A stretch of 63,305 nucleotides of DNA, from the NCBI GenBank assembly GCA_029204225.1, contig MU832984.1, positions 1-63,305 on the forward strand, read 5' to 3'. The notes below the pieces were generated by a model. That model saw nothing but the letters and a program-made list of their open reading frames with translations. It was not told where the DNA came from and made no database searches. The position numbers and the translations under genes were made by a program. The DNA comes from Diphasiastrum complanatum (Eukaryota > Streptophyta > Lycopodiopsida > Lycopodiales > Lycopodiaceae). This document shows, one piece after another, positions 1 through 11,825 of this stretch; position 1 is the stretch's first letter, and the number at the start of each line of letters is the position of its first letter.

Positions 1-993
1 AGAGATCAAAGATGTATGAAGAAATCCACGAGAACAAAGTGGATGGAAGGGAGGAATTGAGGGTCTCTACCCAAGAACTAGAGGAGTGCCCATGTGGGTG
101 CTAGGAGTGCTCATGTGGGTGCTAGGAATAAAATAAAAAAGTTAGTAGGCAGACAAGAACATAAATGAGATGAAAATTTAAGAAGGGGATATTTGACTAG
201 GAAGATAAGGCCAAGTAGACAAGAGCTAGATATACATAAATGTATGGGTCAAGTTAGCAAGTCAAACAACTATCAAGAGGTAAAGGAGTAGAGAAAATGA
301 AGATGAAAATGGTGCTTGTACGGTAGTATGGTACTTTTTTGGAATAATCTAGTGGATGGTTATTGCTTGGTTAAAACAATTGAGTGTTGGTAAAGAAAAT
401 ACATGTAAATATTCAAAGGGAGTACTTCTAGATCCAACAGCAATCCTTTTTTCAAGCACCACGTTGTCTTCTTTTGGCTTTTTCTTCTCGTGTACCTCAC
501 CAATGATAAAGACACTTGTACATCTAAGTCATACTCATGGTGGCCTACATAGCACTATTTAATACATTCTCATCAAGAGCATTATCATAGTGGTGAAGTG
601 TGACTTAGTAACAATCAACAAGCATGATTTTTTCCAAATTTGTTGCAAAATTATTGTATTTCTGTCTTGACAACTCGGACTACATTTGACATACAATAAT
701 GAGGATCAAACTTAATCTTACCATTCTGAAGTCCCCCAAGATTAATTATGTTGAGCTAAGCCAATCTAGACACTCTGAGATTAAGATTATAATGAATAAG
801 CAAACCCTCTTTAACTCCAAAGGAAGCTAATTCTTCCTTTGATTTTTGGTAAAGTTGAGATGCTTTCTATATTTCTTGTAATAGTTCAAGACAAATAATT
901 TGGTTTGATAATTGATTTTGCTTGTGGCTATCGGTGAGTACGGTGATCTGAAAACCCTGAATCGGTGTTTTGATCATGGCTAGTGCCTTGCTT
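1..993. other. 3' flank of the lipase gene; no gene seen
   Basis: No coding region, RNA gene or recognisable transposon domain is visible. The stretch is AT-rich and lies downstream of the lipase stop codon. No clear AATAAA signal was found on the minus strand here. The only structure noted is the short tandem repeat at 82..123. Confidence 0.5.
82..123. repeat. 21-bp tandem duplication
   Basis: Two adjacent 21-bp units (82..102 and 103..123) differ at one base, and the first bases of a third copy follow. This looks like a simple slippage duplication; no function is inferred. Confidence 0.85.
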
Positions 994-3769
994 TTACTGA
1001 CTATTTGCTGTCAGATACTGGATGATTGGTTGATAGACGTCCTTGTTTGCTGTCATTCCCACAATGAAGTCTGAATGCCCATAATCCGGCATGTAGAGTG
1101 TCTGAATATGGCACTTTAAGTCTCTCATAAGGTTCTGGACATCTTTTACATCAGCTAGCGCATCCATTCCTCCGTAGGCCAGTAGAAGAGATACTTGCTG
1201 TGGAATTTTTGAGACGTCATAGATAGGTGGATTTGCCTGAGAGTATTGCAGCATGTTACTCTTGGTTCCGTAGTCGTATTTCTGGAATAATCCGGATCTT
1301 ACCACTGCAAGACACGAATTAGATGATGAGACTGTTGCTCAGAGAAATAAGCCTGATTTAAGCAAACTGTGAGATATGTCCATAAGCATAGAATTCATAG
1401 GCTCCATTCTGGCAAGTGTCTTCCGAGAACGAAGATGAAAGAGAGTAATTTGTTCATAGGATCTAGAAGAAGGTAAATTACTTTGAGCATAATGTGCAAT
1501 GTTTATCGTTGATGTAGACTGAGGTTCATATTGCGTGTAGTACGAAACGCGACTGTAGTTGAAGTGGCTAGCAGGCGCTGCAAGGAACAAAAATGTTTGT
1601 AGATTAGATTTGCCTGCTCCCGAACACTGGAACTGCAACGATCAAGACATAGTAAACTCTATTTGAGAGAGATCAGTAGATGTCTTACCCCAAAAGGCTC
1701 TGCATAGGATGTTATCTGAAGCACATACTGTGTCCAATAGCTGAGCACCTAGTCCTCTGCAGGGGAAATTAGTATTCCTTAGATGGCAATGCTACCTAGT
1801 TCTAACTAATGTTGAGTCTTAAGCTGTCCTTCATTTTTTCTTCCGAGATCTATCATTCCCGATTGAAAAATAATAGTTCATCTTGCTCTTATATCCCTCT
1901 CATACATGCCGCCGTTCATTCCAAATATGGTTACAACTCTAAACTTACAATTTCCCTTTACAATGTTTCATACTCTCTAAACACAAATATATCTGAATAT
2001 TAAGTACAGTGAGTCACTTACTTCAATGGATTGAATTCTTGTACGGCTGCGAGGGTCAAGAGCTGCAAACCAAAGTAGCTCGTCTCAGTGAAATACAGTA
2101 CCCCATAAAATACGCCTTGCTAGACTGCTACAATAGAGAATGCTATATAGTTATAAGTGGTACCTTATCCAAATGCAAATCGGAAGCAGCCTTATAAAAG
2201 GATTTTGTATTATTGAGATATGCAACTGGAGAAAGGAGAACAGATGCTGCAAAGAGTTCAGTCAAGCTGGTGCCTTGGGACAATGCTCCGAGCGCGATTG
2301 AAGAACCCTGTGGAATCCCATTTTGTCATGCAATGGAAATAGAAAAAATATCTGAAAATGAGAGTGTAAATTTCAACAGACACAGAATCTAGAATACACT
2401 GCCATTTTGAGAGGCTTTCATGTCAATCAGCAGGACGTATAATCCAGCCAATTGTCGCATGAAGTTCTACTTCTCGAGATACAGCTGAGGTTATGAAACA
2501 AACTTCAACAAAGACAGAATAATTAATGTCAAGACAGGGAGGCAGCGCCGAAGGGCCAGCTGAAATTAGAACATCGAAGGATTTTTATTCAGATACTCGC
2601 TCCTATTTCAATATTGCACTTGGGAGAGATCCTCCAATAAGCGGTAAGAACTTCCTTTCCTGTGCTTGAGGTCCAGATTTCGACTCCAACATGTGATTAG
2701 AATGAGGACATATACAAGAGAAAAAAACAAAGGCGTACCTGGGAGTGCCCAATGTAGTGGATTTTCCTGCCAGTAGTGCCATACACAAACTGAAGCATGG
2801 TTGGCAGATCGTAAGTAATGAGGTGATCAAAAGTCCAGTTCCAGTAAGCCTGCAGCACAAGGAAACTATATGTGTGACGCTACTTCCAAAGAGTTTAAAT
2901 AGTGCCAAATAGGATTTGACCAATTATGGCAGTCAGAAATGTCGTGATAGTTATGAAAAAATGGTTAATTGCAGCACTGAGCAATGCACCTGCTTGTTGG
3001 GTGAAAGCTGCACGTGCCCAGGGCTCCAAATTGTAGTTCTAGTGTTGCCCACCCAAGTGTCAAAACCCGCATCAACAAGAATGAATGCAAGGGATTCATT
3101 TGGTCCGTTGAGCATAAAGTTATCACCTCCCTGTAATTAAAATAAGTTAAGATTAGTCGGAGGATTCTGCCACAGCACCGGGTTTTCAGAAACGTTAACT
3201 TCAATAATAAGTGGAAATCATCCAGATTTTTAGGATGTTAGAAGCTGATGCGAATGAACAACGAACCTGTAGCAATCCATGCTGTAAAAATACTGTCGCC
3301 TTGGATGTTCCTGTTCTTCCATGGATACCATATGGGATATGCTGAATCGCAAGCTCAAACCCGTCTGGTGTTGTCACCTATGACAGATTAATCCATAGCA
3401 CGTTAATGTAAGTCTTAGAGAGAATTCATTTCACATTCAACGAATGGTTATCCTTTGCAAATTTTCTAGTGGAATTTGATTTTGAATGCACACGATAAGA
3501 GACGAAAAAAATAAAAAACGACCATACTAGTCGAAACGGAATTCACTGCTAGATATAAACAATTATGGAGAGTTTTCAGAACTGACGACGTGCTCGTCGC
3601 AGGGATAACCATAGATCTGAACCATTGTAGCGCAAAGACTCTGTGGTTGTTGAGACCCATCGGGCCTGCCTATGATACCCCGATGCGGACGTGCACAGAA
3701 ACATGAATTCAAGCAAGCAAGTAGCACATACAAGAGCTTGAATACTGTGCATCTCATCACGGAAGCCAT
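994..3769 (-). CDS. Acid lipase of the plant lysosomal/gastric lipase family, 9 exons, complete
   Basis: Exons on the minus strand are 3769..3587, 3377..3267, 3130..2990, 2849..2739, 2307..2164, 2062..2022, 1756..1689, 1577..1482 and 1304..994. They total 1,206 nt, or 401 codons plus stop. All junctions are GT-AG and every phase agrees. An N-terminal hydrophobic signal peptide covers about residues 1-25. The abhydrolase-associated lipase start (LCATMVQIYGYPCDEH, then VTTPDGFELAIQHIP) follows, with the oxyanion HG at 94-95. The nucleophile elbow GHSQG (Ser181) straddles the exon 4/5 junction. Asp346 (GGMDALAD) and His375 (YGHSDF) complete the triad, and their 29-residue spacing matches gastric lipase. 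Members hydrolyse triacylglycerols or sterol esters in the secretory or vacuolar path. Length is normal for the family. The start is the first ATG giving a signal peptide. Substrate and compartment are inferred from family. Confidence 0.93.
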
Positions 3770-4258
3770 AATTTTTTGACAGACCAGGATGTATAGCTAT
3801 CCTTTACTATGCAATGTTAACTAAAACTGTTATAATTGAGTGGATGATCGAATCAATGAAGATATAACCCAAAAGTGCACTGAGTAGACCTCACAGGTGA
3901 CGCATTTCTGAGTGATTAAACTGGTTTTATAGCGCAAAAGTGAGGCAATTACGAAACAAAAGAAGCAGCTGAAATTAATAACATCAACTACGACTGATAT
4001 CTAAATCATGTAGTGAGAATCCGCACATAATTGCAGCTGCTGGCTGCTGCAGCTGATCCAGTGGCCACAATTCGTGCACGCAAATCCAATCTGAACGCGC
4101 GCATTGAAAGCCAGGATCGAACGACACGGCATCATCTTGACGCGGCGGAGGACAGCAGGAAGATTTTCAATCAAACTTTGTACTGCTTTGGAAATTTCCA
4201 AACTTTAGTGTTCAAAATGCCGATTCTCATTTCTTCGAAGGACACAAACACACAAGGT
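3770..4258. other. Lipase upstream region
   Basis: This stretch lies 5' of the lipase start codon and should hold its promoter and 5' UTR. No unambiguous TATA box or known motif stands out. Short open frames around 4001..4270 exist on both strands but have no recognisable domain. Confidence 0.4.
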
Positions 4259-4405
4259 AATGAATTTTAGCCCTAATATTTTTTGTTACCCAAGCCAGCA
4301 ACAAACTCTTAAGTCAAAGAAGAAATGACAACCTCAAGAATAATGAGTTTTGCCCTTATATTGTTTGTTACCCTTGAACCCAACAACAAACTCTTAAGTC
4401 AAAGA
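4259..4405. repeat. Imperfect direct repeat of about 62 bp
   Basis: Segments 4259..4320 and 4342..4405 are clearly the same sequence with several substitutions. Both end in the same 20-bp block, AACAAACTCTTAAGTCAAAG. The region between them is about 20 bp. It is a local duplication, with no coding content seen. Confidence 0.75.
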
Positions 4406-4944
4406 CTCATCCAAACTCTCACTTGTACTTTAGAAGCAAGAGTCATCAAATCTAGAGTCTAATAGGGTGAACAAGGTAACAAAATTTGAAACTAATGTGA
4501 AGTAGTAGTTTTGAAACCTGAATGTCATTTGTGGAGGATGTCCTGTATAGTCAACCATCCTTCAACACATTTTATCTCCACAAATGAACGAGATCACATC
4601 TAGTGTATAATAGTATTTGTCAAATTTCGTCCAAAGGCAACTTAGAGGAATCCATCATCTACACTGGAACTAACACTGAATGAGGCAATTTATTCTCCTT
4701 TATATAAGATTGAGGCATCCCTCGTCCTACACCAAGCCCACACTTTGAGAGCATATTCATCTCATAAACGCTTTTGTAATACGATCAAGAAGGTTGCTCA
4801 TTACTTTCATGAATATCAGTAAATTGCTTATTCGAGATAAAACATTGGAGTCACTTTGTTATGGGTGACACATTTATACTTAGTTACCATATAAAATTCT
4901 TCAATAAGCTATGCCTAGTGTTTTGACCTTTTAATTGAAGCTGA

Positions 4945-5040
4945 TCACACACAAATACTTTAGACTTCGATAATCATTTTTAATAGCAAATTGGGCACTA
5001 TATAACTAGTGCCACCAAGCCTTAAGAGCATAAATTATAA
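4945..5040 (-). pseudogene. Ty3/gypsy RNase H remnant
   Basis: The minus-strand translation gives IYALKAWWH followed, after one stop, by LYSAQFAIKNDYRSLKYLC. This is the gypsy RNase H core (usual form ALK-WRHYL ... TDH-SLKYL). The frame is lost on both sides. DNA from about 4420 to 4945 may be more of the same element but shows no secure domain. Confidence 0.6.
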
Positions 5041-5129
5041 CACTCCTAATGATTACTTGCCCAATTTATTTGAGATTTGTCAAATAAAAACTCAAACTTA
5101 AGTCACATATTACTAATTTTTTCTCCATT

Positions 5130-5245
5130 AGATATTCATCAATGTGTCCATACCATCATACATGGAGCTTGCTTCAAGCCATACAAAACTTCATGTAATT
5201 TACAGACTTTGGCCTCTTCTTTCTCGATCACAGACATCCTGAATG
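5130..5245 (-). pseudogene. Ty1/copia reverse transcriptase remnant
   Basis: The minus strand encodes MSVIEKEEAKVCKLHEVLYG followed directly by LKQAP, a typical copia RT segment (KVCKL...LYGLKQAP). It ends abruptly at about 5245 where plus-strand Copia-1 begins, and it breaks down after LKQAP. It is a fragment of an older element. Confidence 0.7.
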
Positions 5246-5274
5246 GATCCAGTTATAATTTGTGAAAATTTAAG

Positions 5275-8200
5275 ATGAAGACCTTGCTAATTGCCAACAA
5301 GTTATGGGATGTTGTGACAGGTATAGAAGTAAAACCTGAAGACGACACAAAGTGGAAATCAAAGGATGGTAAAGCTTACGCGCTTATTATTCTCAATATA
5401 TTAGATACACAGATTGGACACATAGCTGAAGATAAAACGTCAAAAGTTGTTTGGGACTACATCCTGAACTCACTATATGATGTGAGGGACGTAACTACTA
5501 AGTTACACCTACGAAGGAAATTCTTCACATTCAAGATGTCTACTGGTGATTCTCTTCAGAGTCACATTAACCAATTTAAGAATCTCTTGCAATAGATGGC
5601 CGCTATTGGATTAGTCATAGACAATCAAGACACAATTATGACATTGCTTTCAAGCTTGCCGTCTACATATGAGAACTGGGTCATGATCATATCGACACAC
5701 TCAGATTTAACTCTTACTAGAGTTATCACTATGTTGCTACAAAAAGACAATAGAAGAAGTCAAGACACTTTGTCTACTTCCTCCTCTCAGGCTCTATATG
5801 TCTACAAAGGCTCTAAGCGACAGAAGCAGAAAAGCTCCAAGAAGGCTGCAACGAGTCAGAACTTGACTCAAAGTTAAGTACAATCATCAAATCCACAGTT
5901 GAAGAACAAGATGTTTTGTAGATATTGCAAGCGCAATAACCATGAGATCAAGGATTGCCGAATTCTCCAAGCGAAGAATGCAGCCAAGCAACCTGATCAA
6001 CAAGCAAACACAGTTTCATCATCTCCCCAGGTCGAAGTGGATGAAGACGCATTCATGGTCAAAGACAAATACGCGAATTCGGATGATTCATGGTTTCTTG
6101 ATTCTGGAGCAACTCAACACATGACCAATCAACATGAGATTTTCAACTCCTCCACACCTTACAGCACGAAGAAATTTGTTCATCTTGGTGACAATAGTAC
6201 TCACACTATTGAAGGTGAAGGTACTGTAAGATTGCAATTCCAGCATAATCAATTCAAATTACTATCAAAAGTCTTGTATGCTCCTAAACTCTCTACAAAT
6301 TTGTTATCAGTAAGTAGAATTATAGATTTAGATCATAAGGTAGAATTCAAATCTGATCAATGCAAAATTATTGATAGGAGTAATAAGATCCTTGCACTCG
6401 GCAAGAGGCATGGTTACTTGTATAGATTGGCACATTGTTATTCTGAGCCTAGTCAAGCCTTGAAAATCTCTATTCTAGTCAATAAAGCATTATTATGGCA
6501 TAGGACACTTGAATTATGCATCTGTTTTGAACATGTCCAAACAATCCATGATTCTTGATCTTGACTATCCTTCTGGTAAGGTTGATCTCCCTTTCTGTCA
6601 TAGCTACATCCTTGGAAAGCAGGCTAGGATTCCTTTTAGATCAAACCATAGGCATGCAGCAAAAGATCTGTTAGATGTTGTTCATACAGATATATGTGGA
6701 CCTATGCAAACTCCTCCATTGCTAGATGAAAAGTATTTCATTACTTTCATTGACAAATTCTCCAGAAGAACAGTTGTTTCTTTCATCAAATAGAAGTCAG
6801 AGGCTTTCATCAAATTCAGACAATTCAAAGAGCATGCTGAAAAATGGTCCTGTTGAGAGAAAGAACATAACCTTAGTTGAATCGGCAAAGTGCATGTAAT
6901 CACATGTGACACTTCCGAAGTGCTTCTGGGCTGAAGCTATTTCAACAACGACATATATCTAGAACAGATGTCCTATTAAAGGACTCTTAGACAAAACACC
7001 ATTCGAAGTTTGGACAGGTACCAAACCTTCTTTATCAAACCTACAAGTTTTTGGATGTATTGCTTTTGCGCAAACACCATGTAATCTAAGGAAGAAGCTC
7101 GACTTCCAGAGTATCAAATGTGTTTTCATTAGCTACACTATTTCAGATCAAGCTTACAAGTTGTTCGATCCCATCGAGTCAAAGATATTCACTAACTGGG
7201 ATGTCATCTTCATCGAAGATCAGTTTCAAGATCTCAAGGGAAAAGCAGTCCCCATGTAGCTGACCTTTCATATTCACCTGACACATTGAACTTTCCAGTT
7301 CCTCAGTTGACTATTCCCATTGAAGGTCCAAGCTCTTCTACTTTTGACGAACAACAAATCAATGACGAATCAGAAGATGATGATGTTGCATATCAGCAAC
7401 TATAGTATGATGGAAATAATCAACTTCCTCTATTACCCAAAAGATCATCAAGGACTAGCAAACCACCTGAGAGGTATATCGACATGTTTACAACCTATCT
7501 TGTTTAGGAACCGACGACTATCCACAAGAGGCACTCAGTCAGCCTGATTCATATCTCTGAAAAGAAACTATGGATAAAGAGTATTCATCTCTTATCAAGA
7601 ACCATACATGGACAATTGTTGAATTACCTGCTAGCAAAAATGTAATTGACTGCAAATGGATTTTCAAAGTCAAGTACAATGCAGATGGAAGCATCAACAA
7701 GAGAAAGGCACAACTTGTCGCCAGAGGATTTTCTCAGGTATACAATGCTAATTACACTGAAACCTTCAGTCCAATAGTCAAGCATTCTTCTATTTGACTT
7801 TTGCTATCATTCATTGTTGCAGTAGATTTGGAAATACATCAAATGGATGTACATACAACATTGCTATCTTTCGAATTGGACATGACCGATCTGGGCGAGG
7901 CTCATTTCTGCGGGGAGGGCCGAAGGCCGACTCCCCGTATACGAATCCATAAAGACAAAAATCAGGTGTTGGTTTACATTACACAACAGAGGTACATCTA
8001 CAACATGTTAGTTAGGTTTAATCTGATAAATTGCAAGTTAGCTCTCTCACCAATGGAGCCAGGTCTCAAATTGTCAAAGGACCAGTGTCCCCAAACAATC
8101 CATGAGAAGCAGCAGATGCGTGAGTATCCTTACCATTCTATTATAGGATCTCTTATGTATGCCATGATCTGTACTAGGCCAAACATAGCTTTTGCAGTCA

Positions 8201-8820
8201 GCTCTCTCAATCAGTTTATGACTAATCCTGGTGTAATACATTGGAAGGCTCTTATCAGAGTCATGAGATATCTTCGAGCTACTATGGACTTTTGCATTTG
8301 TTATGGAACAGTCGGCAATGACAAACTCAATCTACTCAATGGTTACACAGATGTAAGTTGGGCAGAAGATGTAGACACTTGTAAATCCATTCCGAATTTA
8401 CATTCTTCCTCAACAGTGGTCTAGCTTCCTGGAATAGTCACAAGCAATCTTTGATAGTTCTATCTTCCACTGAATCAGAGTACATGACAGCCTCTCAAGC
8501 TACGAAGAAAGCAATTTGGTTGAGAAACTTACTCTCAGATATCGGTCTGAATCAATATGCCCTGACGACATTATTTTGTGATAATCAAAGTGCCATTGCT
8601 TTATCAACCAACCCTAGCTTTCATTCTAGGAATACGCACATTAAACTAAAGTATCATTTCATCAGAAGCAAAGCTCTCAACAAAGAGGTCAGATTGTAGT
8701 ATTGTAGAACACAAGATATGAAAGTAGATATTTTTACCAAAGCTTTAAGTTTGGAAGCACACAGAAGATTTTGTGTAGAACTAAGTTTGAAGGTCAAGGC
8801 ATTCAAGGATTCAGATTAAG
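5275..8820 (+). pseudogene. Copia-1 gag-pol, multiply broken
   Basis: The gag core runs to about 5877 with a stop at 5593. A CCHC knuckle (FCRYCKRNNHEIKDC) lies near 5915. The protease motif WFLDSGATQHM lies near 6090 and pre-integrase sequence follows to 6560. Integrase begins at DVVHTDICGPM near 6680 and carries several stops. RT starts at 7570 (TWTIVELPASKNVIDCKWIF), but the catalytic YVDD region is deleted: sequence jumps at about 7870 from IHQMDVHTTLL to MTDLGEAHF. The tail of pol includes SLMYAMICTRPNIAFAVSSL and RNase H motifs SSTESEYM and FCDNQSA. Many stops and frameshifts make it non-functional. Confidence 0.9.
7911..7937. repeat. GC-rich hairpin inserted in copia pol
   Basis: CGGGGAG (7911..7917) pairs with CTCCCCG (7931..7937), and GGCC-GAA-GGCC sits inside. 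It interrupts the conserved copia stretch between GEAHF and the following IRIHKDKNQ without breaking the frame. Its base composition is unlike the AT-rich surroundings. Confidence 0.75.
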
Positions 8821-9295
8821 GGGGAGTGTTGGACTATTCTCCTTCTTACCAATCGACTAATCGATTTTAATCTTCATCCATTGTTTATCTAGTTCTGCAA
8901 ATTTTCTCATGTTTTTTATACTGTTTACAAAATCACAAGTGTTTTTACATACTCTGCAGAAATACACGGAGTTTGAAACAATGTCGCATTTTTCACCTGT
9001 CAGGAATCCCTTGTAAAAATGTAGTGTCACTTTTTTCGCATTTTTTGCCTGATAGGAATCACAAGTAAAAATGCAGATTCGCATTTTTCACATTTTTCTA
9101 AGTGTCTCAAACGTTAAGAAAATGACTCTGGCAAAGTGTGGGAGACTAGTTGGGAGACTGCCATAGTTATTTTTGCTGGATAATAAGATACCTTTGATGA
9201 GCGATATACATTGATAAGATACCTTTGTTGAGTGATATAAATCAGTCGTCTCGCTCTGTCTCTATAGATCTGAATGCTCAGACAGAATTGAGCTT
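8818..9295 (+). repeat. Copia-1 polypurine tract and 3' LTR
   Basis: AAGGGGGAG at 8818..8826 is the polypurine tract. The LTR begins TGTTGGACTATTC at 8827. Within it, short TTTTTCGCATTTTT-like and 'CACAAGT' units recur (about 8930..9100). The 3' boundary is uncertain. Confidence 0.75.
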
Positions 9296-9299
9296 AGCG

Positions 9300-10840
9300 T
9301 ACTTTTGTTGGATAATTCAAGGATTAAACGATCAAAAAATTATTTCGTGTCCCGTAGAGTTGCACAGTTGACAAATAGTATCCATCATATGTCTTTTCAT
9401 TGTTGGACACTCATTTATGGTGTGATTCCCTACACGGATTGCACACTAGACATTTTTGTTGGAAAATAATTGTGTGTGTGTAGAACAATTCCTCTGACAC
9501 AGAGCCCAGATAGAGTCAATCTATGTAGTTGTAGCTACTGCTTCAAACTATGATCAATCGTCTTCCAAGCCACAAACTGACACTGTAGATCTAATAATAA
9601 TTTTTGAATAGTAGATAATGTTTAATCAGCAACAATAACTGAGAAACAACAGAAGTTATATATACTGAGAAACAACGGAAGTTATCATTCACAAGTCAGA
9701 TTTAAGTTTACAACAAGTTTTGAGCGCTTTTTGTTTTCCAAATTAGCGCATTGGTGCAAGAGAGGTATTCTCTCTCATGAGAAAAACTGGCTACTACTAA
9801 TTTTCTATATATTGTACCTAGCTCTTGTTATTACATGTATCAGTCACGCGCACTACACTGTTGTGCAAGTGTATATGCTTTGTCTCATATTTTTGTCTGC
9901 ATTGATCCTGTATATAGGAATGAGGTGATAGGATTAATCTGAATTGTAGTAATCAAAAGAACACATTAAGCTAATTCTAACTGATTGTGGTTGCATGTCA
10001 CTATCTTGTGCTTTCCATGTATACAGGTGCTTCCACTTCTCATTCACACTTTGGTGCAAAAGAGGCTGATATTGCAAATGCAAAAAAGCTGAAGGTAGGT
10101 TTGAAACACGTTTTAAGTCTTTTATACTAAGTGGCGAGAAAGCCGAAAAGTCGAAGCTTGGCGAAAACATATTCCAAGTCATTTTAGACTTAGTGTTGGG
10201 CTTTTTGGAAAAGTACGAAAAATGTGAACTATGCGAAACACAATTCAAGTATGCAGCTGTGTGAAACTTAGTTCAAAACTGCAGCAGTCTGAAAAATACA
10301 AGAAAAGCAAAGAAAAGTACAAAAGCTTTGATATGTAGAAACTTAAGGTTTTTTTATTTTTCTCCACTAGAAAAATTTCAGCAAATTTTTTACCTGCTTT
10401 GGTACTCTTTTCTTGCTGCTCTTCCAATGCTTTCATCTTCTCATCAAACTGAGACTGCATCTTTTCTAGCTGCATCTGCTGCTTTTGGCCAAGTTTCTCA
10501 AATTCATTAATCATCAACTCTATTGTTGCATTGATATTCATGGATGCAATAGTGTGGATGTTTTAGTGGTTTGTCCCGTTGTATATCGAAGCATTCCAAT
10601 ATTTTGGTTCATCATCTGAATCTTCATTCTCCTCCTGTATTGTATCGTCCATAGCATGTTGTAAGGACAAATAATCAGTTCAACATTTAAGCTCGTGTCT
10701 AATCCTTTAAGGTAGACCTGCTAAAAACCACATGATCATGGCATCATTATTGATTAATTCAGGTTCACACTCAGATCCGAGGTGTTTTACCCATTTAATA
10801 TAATCTCGCACCTTCAATATCGGGGATCTACTAGCTATAA
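9300..10840 (-). pseudogene. Ty3/gypsy gag remnant (Gypsy-1), interrupted
   Basis: Read on the minus strand it begins near 10840 (HLGSECEPEL, then IIMWFLAGLP in degraded form). It continues through SLQHAMDDTIQEENEDSDDE and the coiled-coil part MINEFEKLGQKQQMQLEKMQ near 10500. It resumes at 9440..9300 with the finger region (ECPTMKRHMMDTICQLCNST). The block 9448..about 10375 interrupts it. The same gag occurs on the plus strand at 19085..19660, which supports the reading. It is broken by stops and frameshifts. Confidence 0.7.
9448..10375 (-). mobile_element. Probable solo LTR inside gypsy gag
   Basis: The block has no coding domain. Its low-coordinate edge TGTTGGAAAATAATTGTG is the reverse complement of the LTR end that precedes the primer site of Copia-2 at 10934. 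Around 9750..9790 it resembles the family-B LTR at 55676..55725. ATTTT flanks both edges in the interrupted gag, a possible 5-bp target duplication in an AT-rich setting. The high-coordinate edge lacks a clear LTR terminus. A 65-codon hydrophobic open frame at 9731..9928 lies inside and is probably not a gene. Confidence 0.5.
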
Positions 10841-10870
10841 GGGACCGATCCTAAGAACTAGGCTCAAAAC
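10782..10870 (+). pseudogene. Small plus-strand gypsy gag fragment
   Basis: The translation LQYRGSTSYKGPILRTRLKT closely parallels LQYWEPTPIMDLILRTKLKT encoded at about 19590..19650, where it follows the gypsy gag finger region. Here it is fused to LTR sequence of Copia-2. Mosaic junction. Confidence 0.55.
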
Positions 10871-11825
10871 TTTGGCTCTATCTGGGCTTTGCGTCAGAGA
10901 GATTGTTCTACACACACACAATTATTTTCCAACAGTGGTATCAAAGCCTGGTTACTCAAACTATGGCTTCAATCAGCAGCATCCAATCTAAGATGCACAG
11001 TTCTTCAAGCAAACGGGTCAAATTTCTTGGCCTGGAAAGTGAAGAATTCCCTCATCTTGAGAGGAGAAGTTTTATGGCCCTAGGTGGATGTAACCGAGGA
11101 GATGCATGCCAGCACAAGCAAGGAGCTTCGAGAGTGGAAAGAGAAGAATGAAAAAGCTATAGTTGTCATATCCTCGTCCATTGAAGATAGCATCACCCTT
11201 GATTTTGCATCTATCTCTAACGTAAGAGAGATACGAGATGCACTCATCACCAAATTTCAGGCCAAGTCACGTAATCATATCATGTATCTAGAAGATCAGC
11301 TTACCTTTCTAAGATATCACAAGCTTCATCGGGAAGATGAAGAACTTTTTCATGTCTTTGTACAATGTCGGAACCGAACATGTAGTCTCACAAGAGAATC
11401 TCGTACCTTCTACGCTCTCTACCAAGATTATTCCAGACAACCTGAACTCTACTGGCCAAAGATCCTGAAATGACTTTCGATAAAGTTGTCATTGACATCA
11501 AAGAAAAAGTGGAGGCTCGAGAGCACTATGACGACAAGAACGAGTCAGATCAAGCTCTCTATAGCTACAAAGGACAACCTCAGCCTAAGAGGGAGTCAAC
11601 TTGAAGATAAGATTATAGTTAGTAGACAAAGGGAGATCAGGAATGAAGATGGAAAGGTAGGAGCAAGAACAAGCAGCAAGGCGGTGAGAAAAAGTCTTGC
11701 GTCAAATGCAGACGTGATGGCCACATGGTGGGGCTGAATCCGAAAATCAGGTGCATTCACTATCATAAGAAGGGTCATGCAGCCATGGATTGCTATCAGA
11801 ATCCAAGGAACAAGAACACACAATA
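10870..11825 (+). mobile_element. Copia-2, 5' fragment of a family-B copia element
   Basis: The last about 65 bp of a 5' LTR end ...TTTTCCAACA at 10934. They are followed by a primer-binding site TGGTATCAAAGCC (10936..10948), the usual initiator-Met-tRNA type of copia elements. Internal sequence continues to 11825, where it is cut by the LTR of Copia-3. Confidence 0.8.
10963..11825 (+). pseudogene. Copia-2 gag, frameshifted
   Basis: Gag starts at ATG 10963 (MASISSIQSKMHSSSSKRVK). It runs with frameshifts through KELREWKEKNEKAIVVISSS and ends in paired zinc knuckles near 11690..11800 (KCRRDGHM; CIHYHKKGHAAMDC). The first knuckle is damaged. Copia-4 carries the same gag with a better second finger. 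Coding stops where Copia-3 is inserted. Confidence 0.8.

Larger units (their letters stand above)
5245..9295 (+). mobile_element. Copia-1, degenerate Ty1/copia element (family A)
   Basis: The 5' end is truncated: gag begins inside the first domain at about 5245 and no 5' LTR or primer site is present. The coding order gag, protease, integrase, reverse transcriptase, RNase H is copia-type. A polypurine tract at 8818..8826 precedes a 3' LTR starting TGTTGG at 8827. The LTR's 3' border, around 9295, is approximate because gypsy gag sequence in the opposite strand begins there. The same family recurs as Copia-3 and Copia-10. Confidence 0.85.

Noticed and set aside
4060-4140. tRNA-like B-box (GTTCGATCC on the minus strand)
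   Set aside because: The flanking bases do not form a T-arm stem, and no A-box or acceptor stem is present.
9731-9928. 65-codon hydrophobic open frame that could be a small membrane protein
   Set aside because: It lies in LTR-like non-coding sequence with no homologue recognised and no supporting context.
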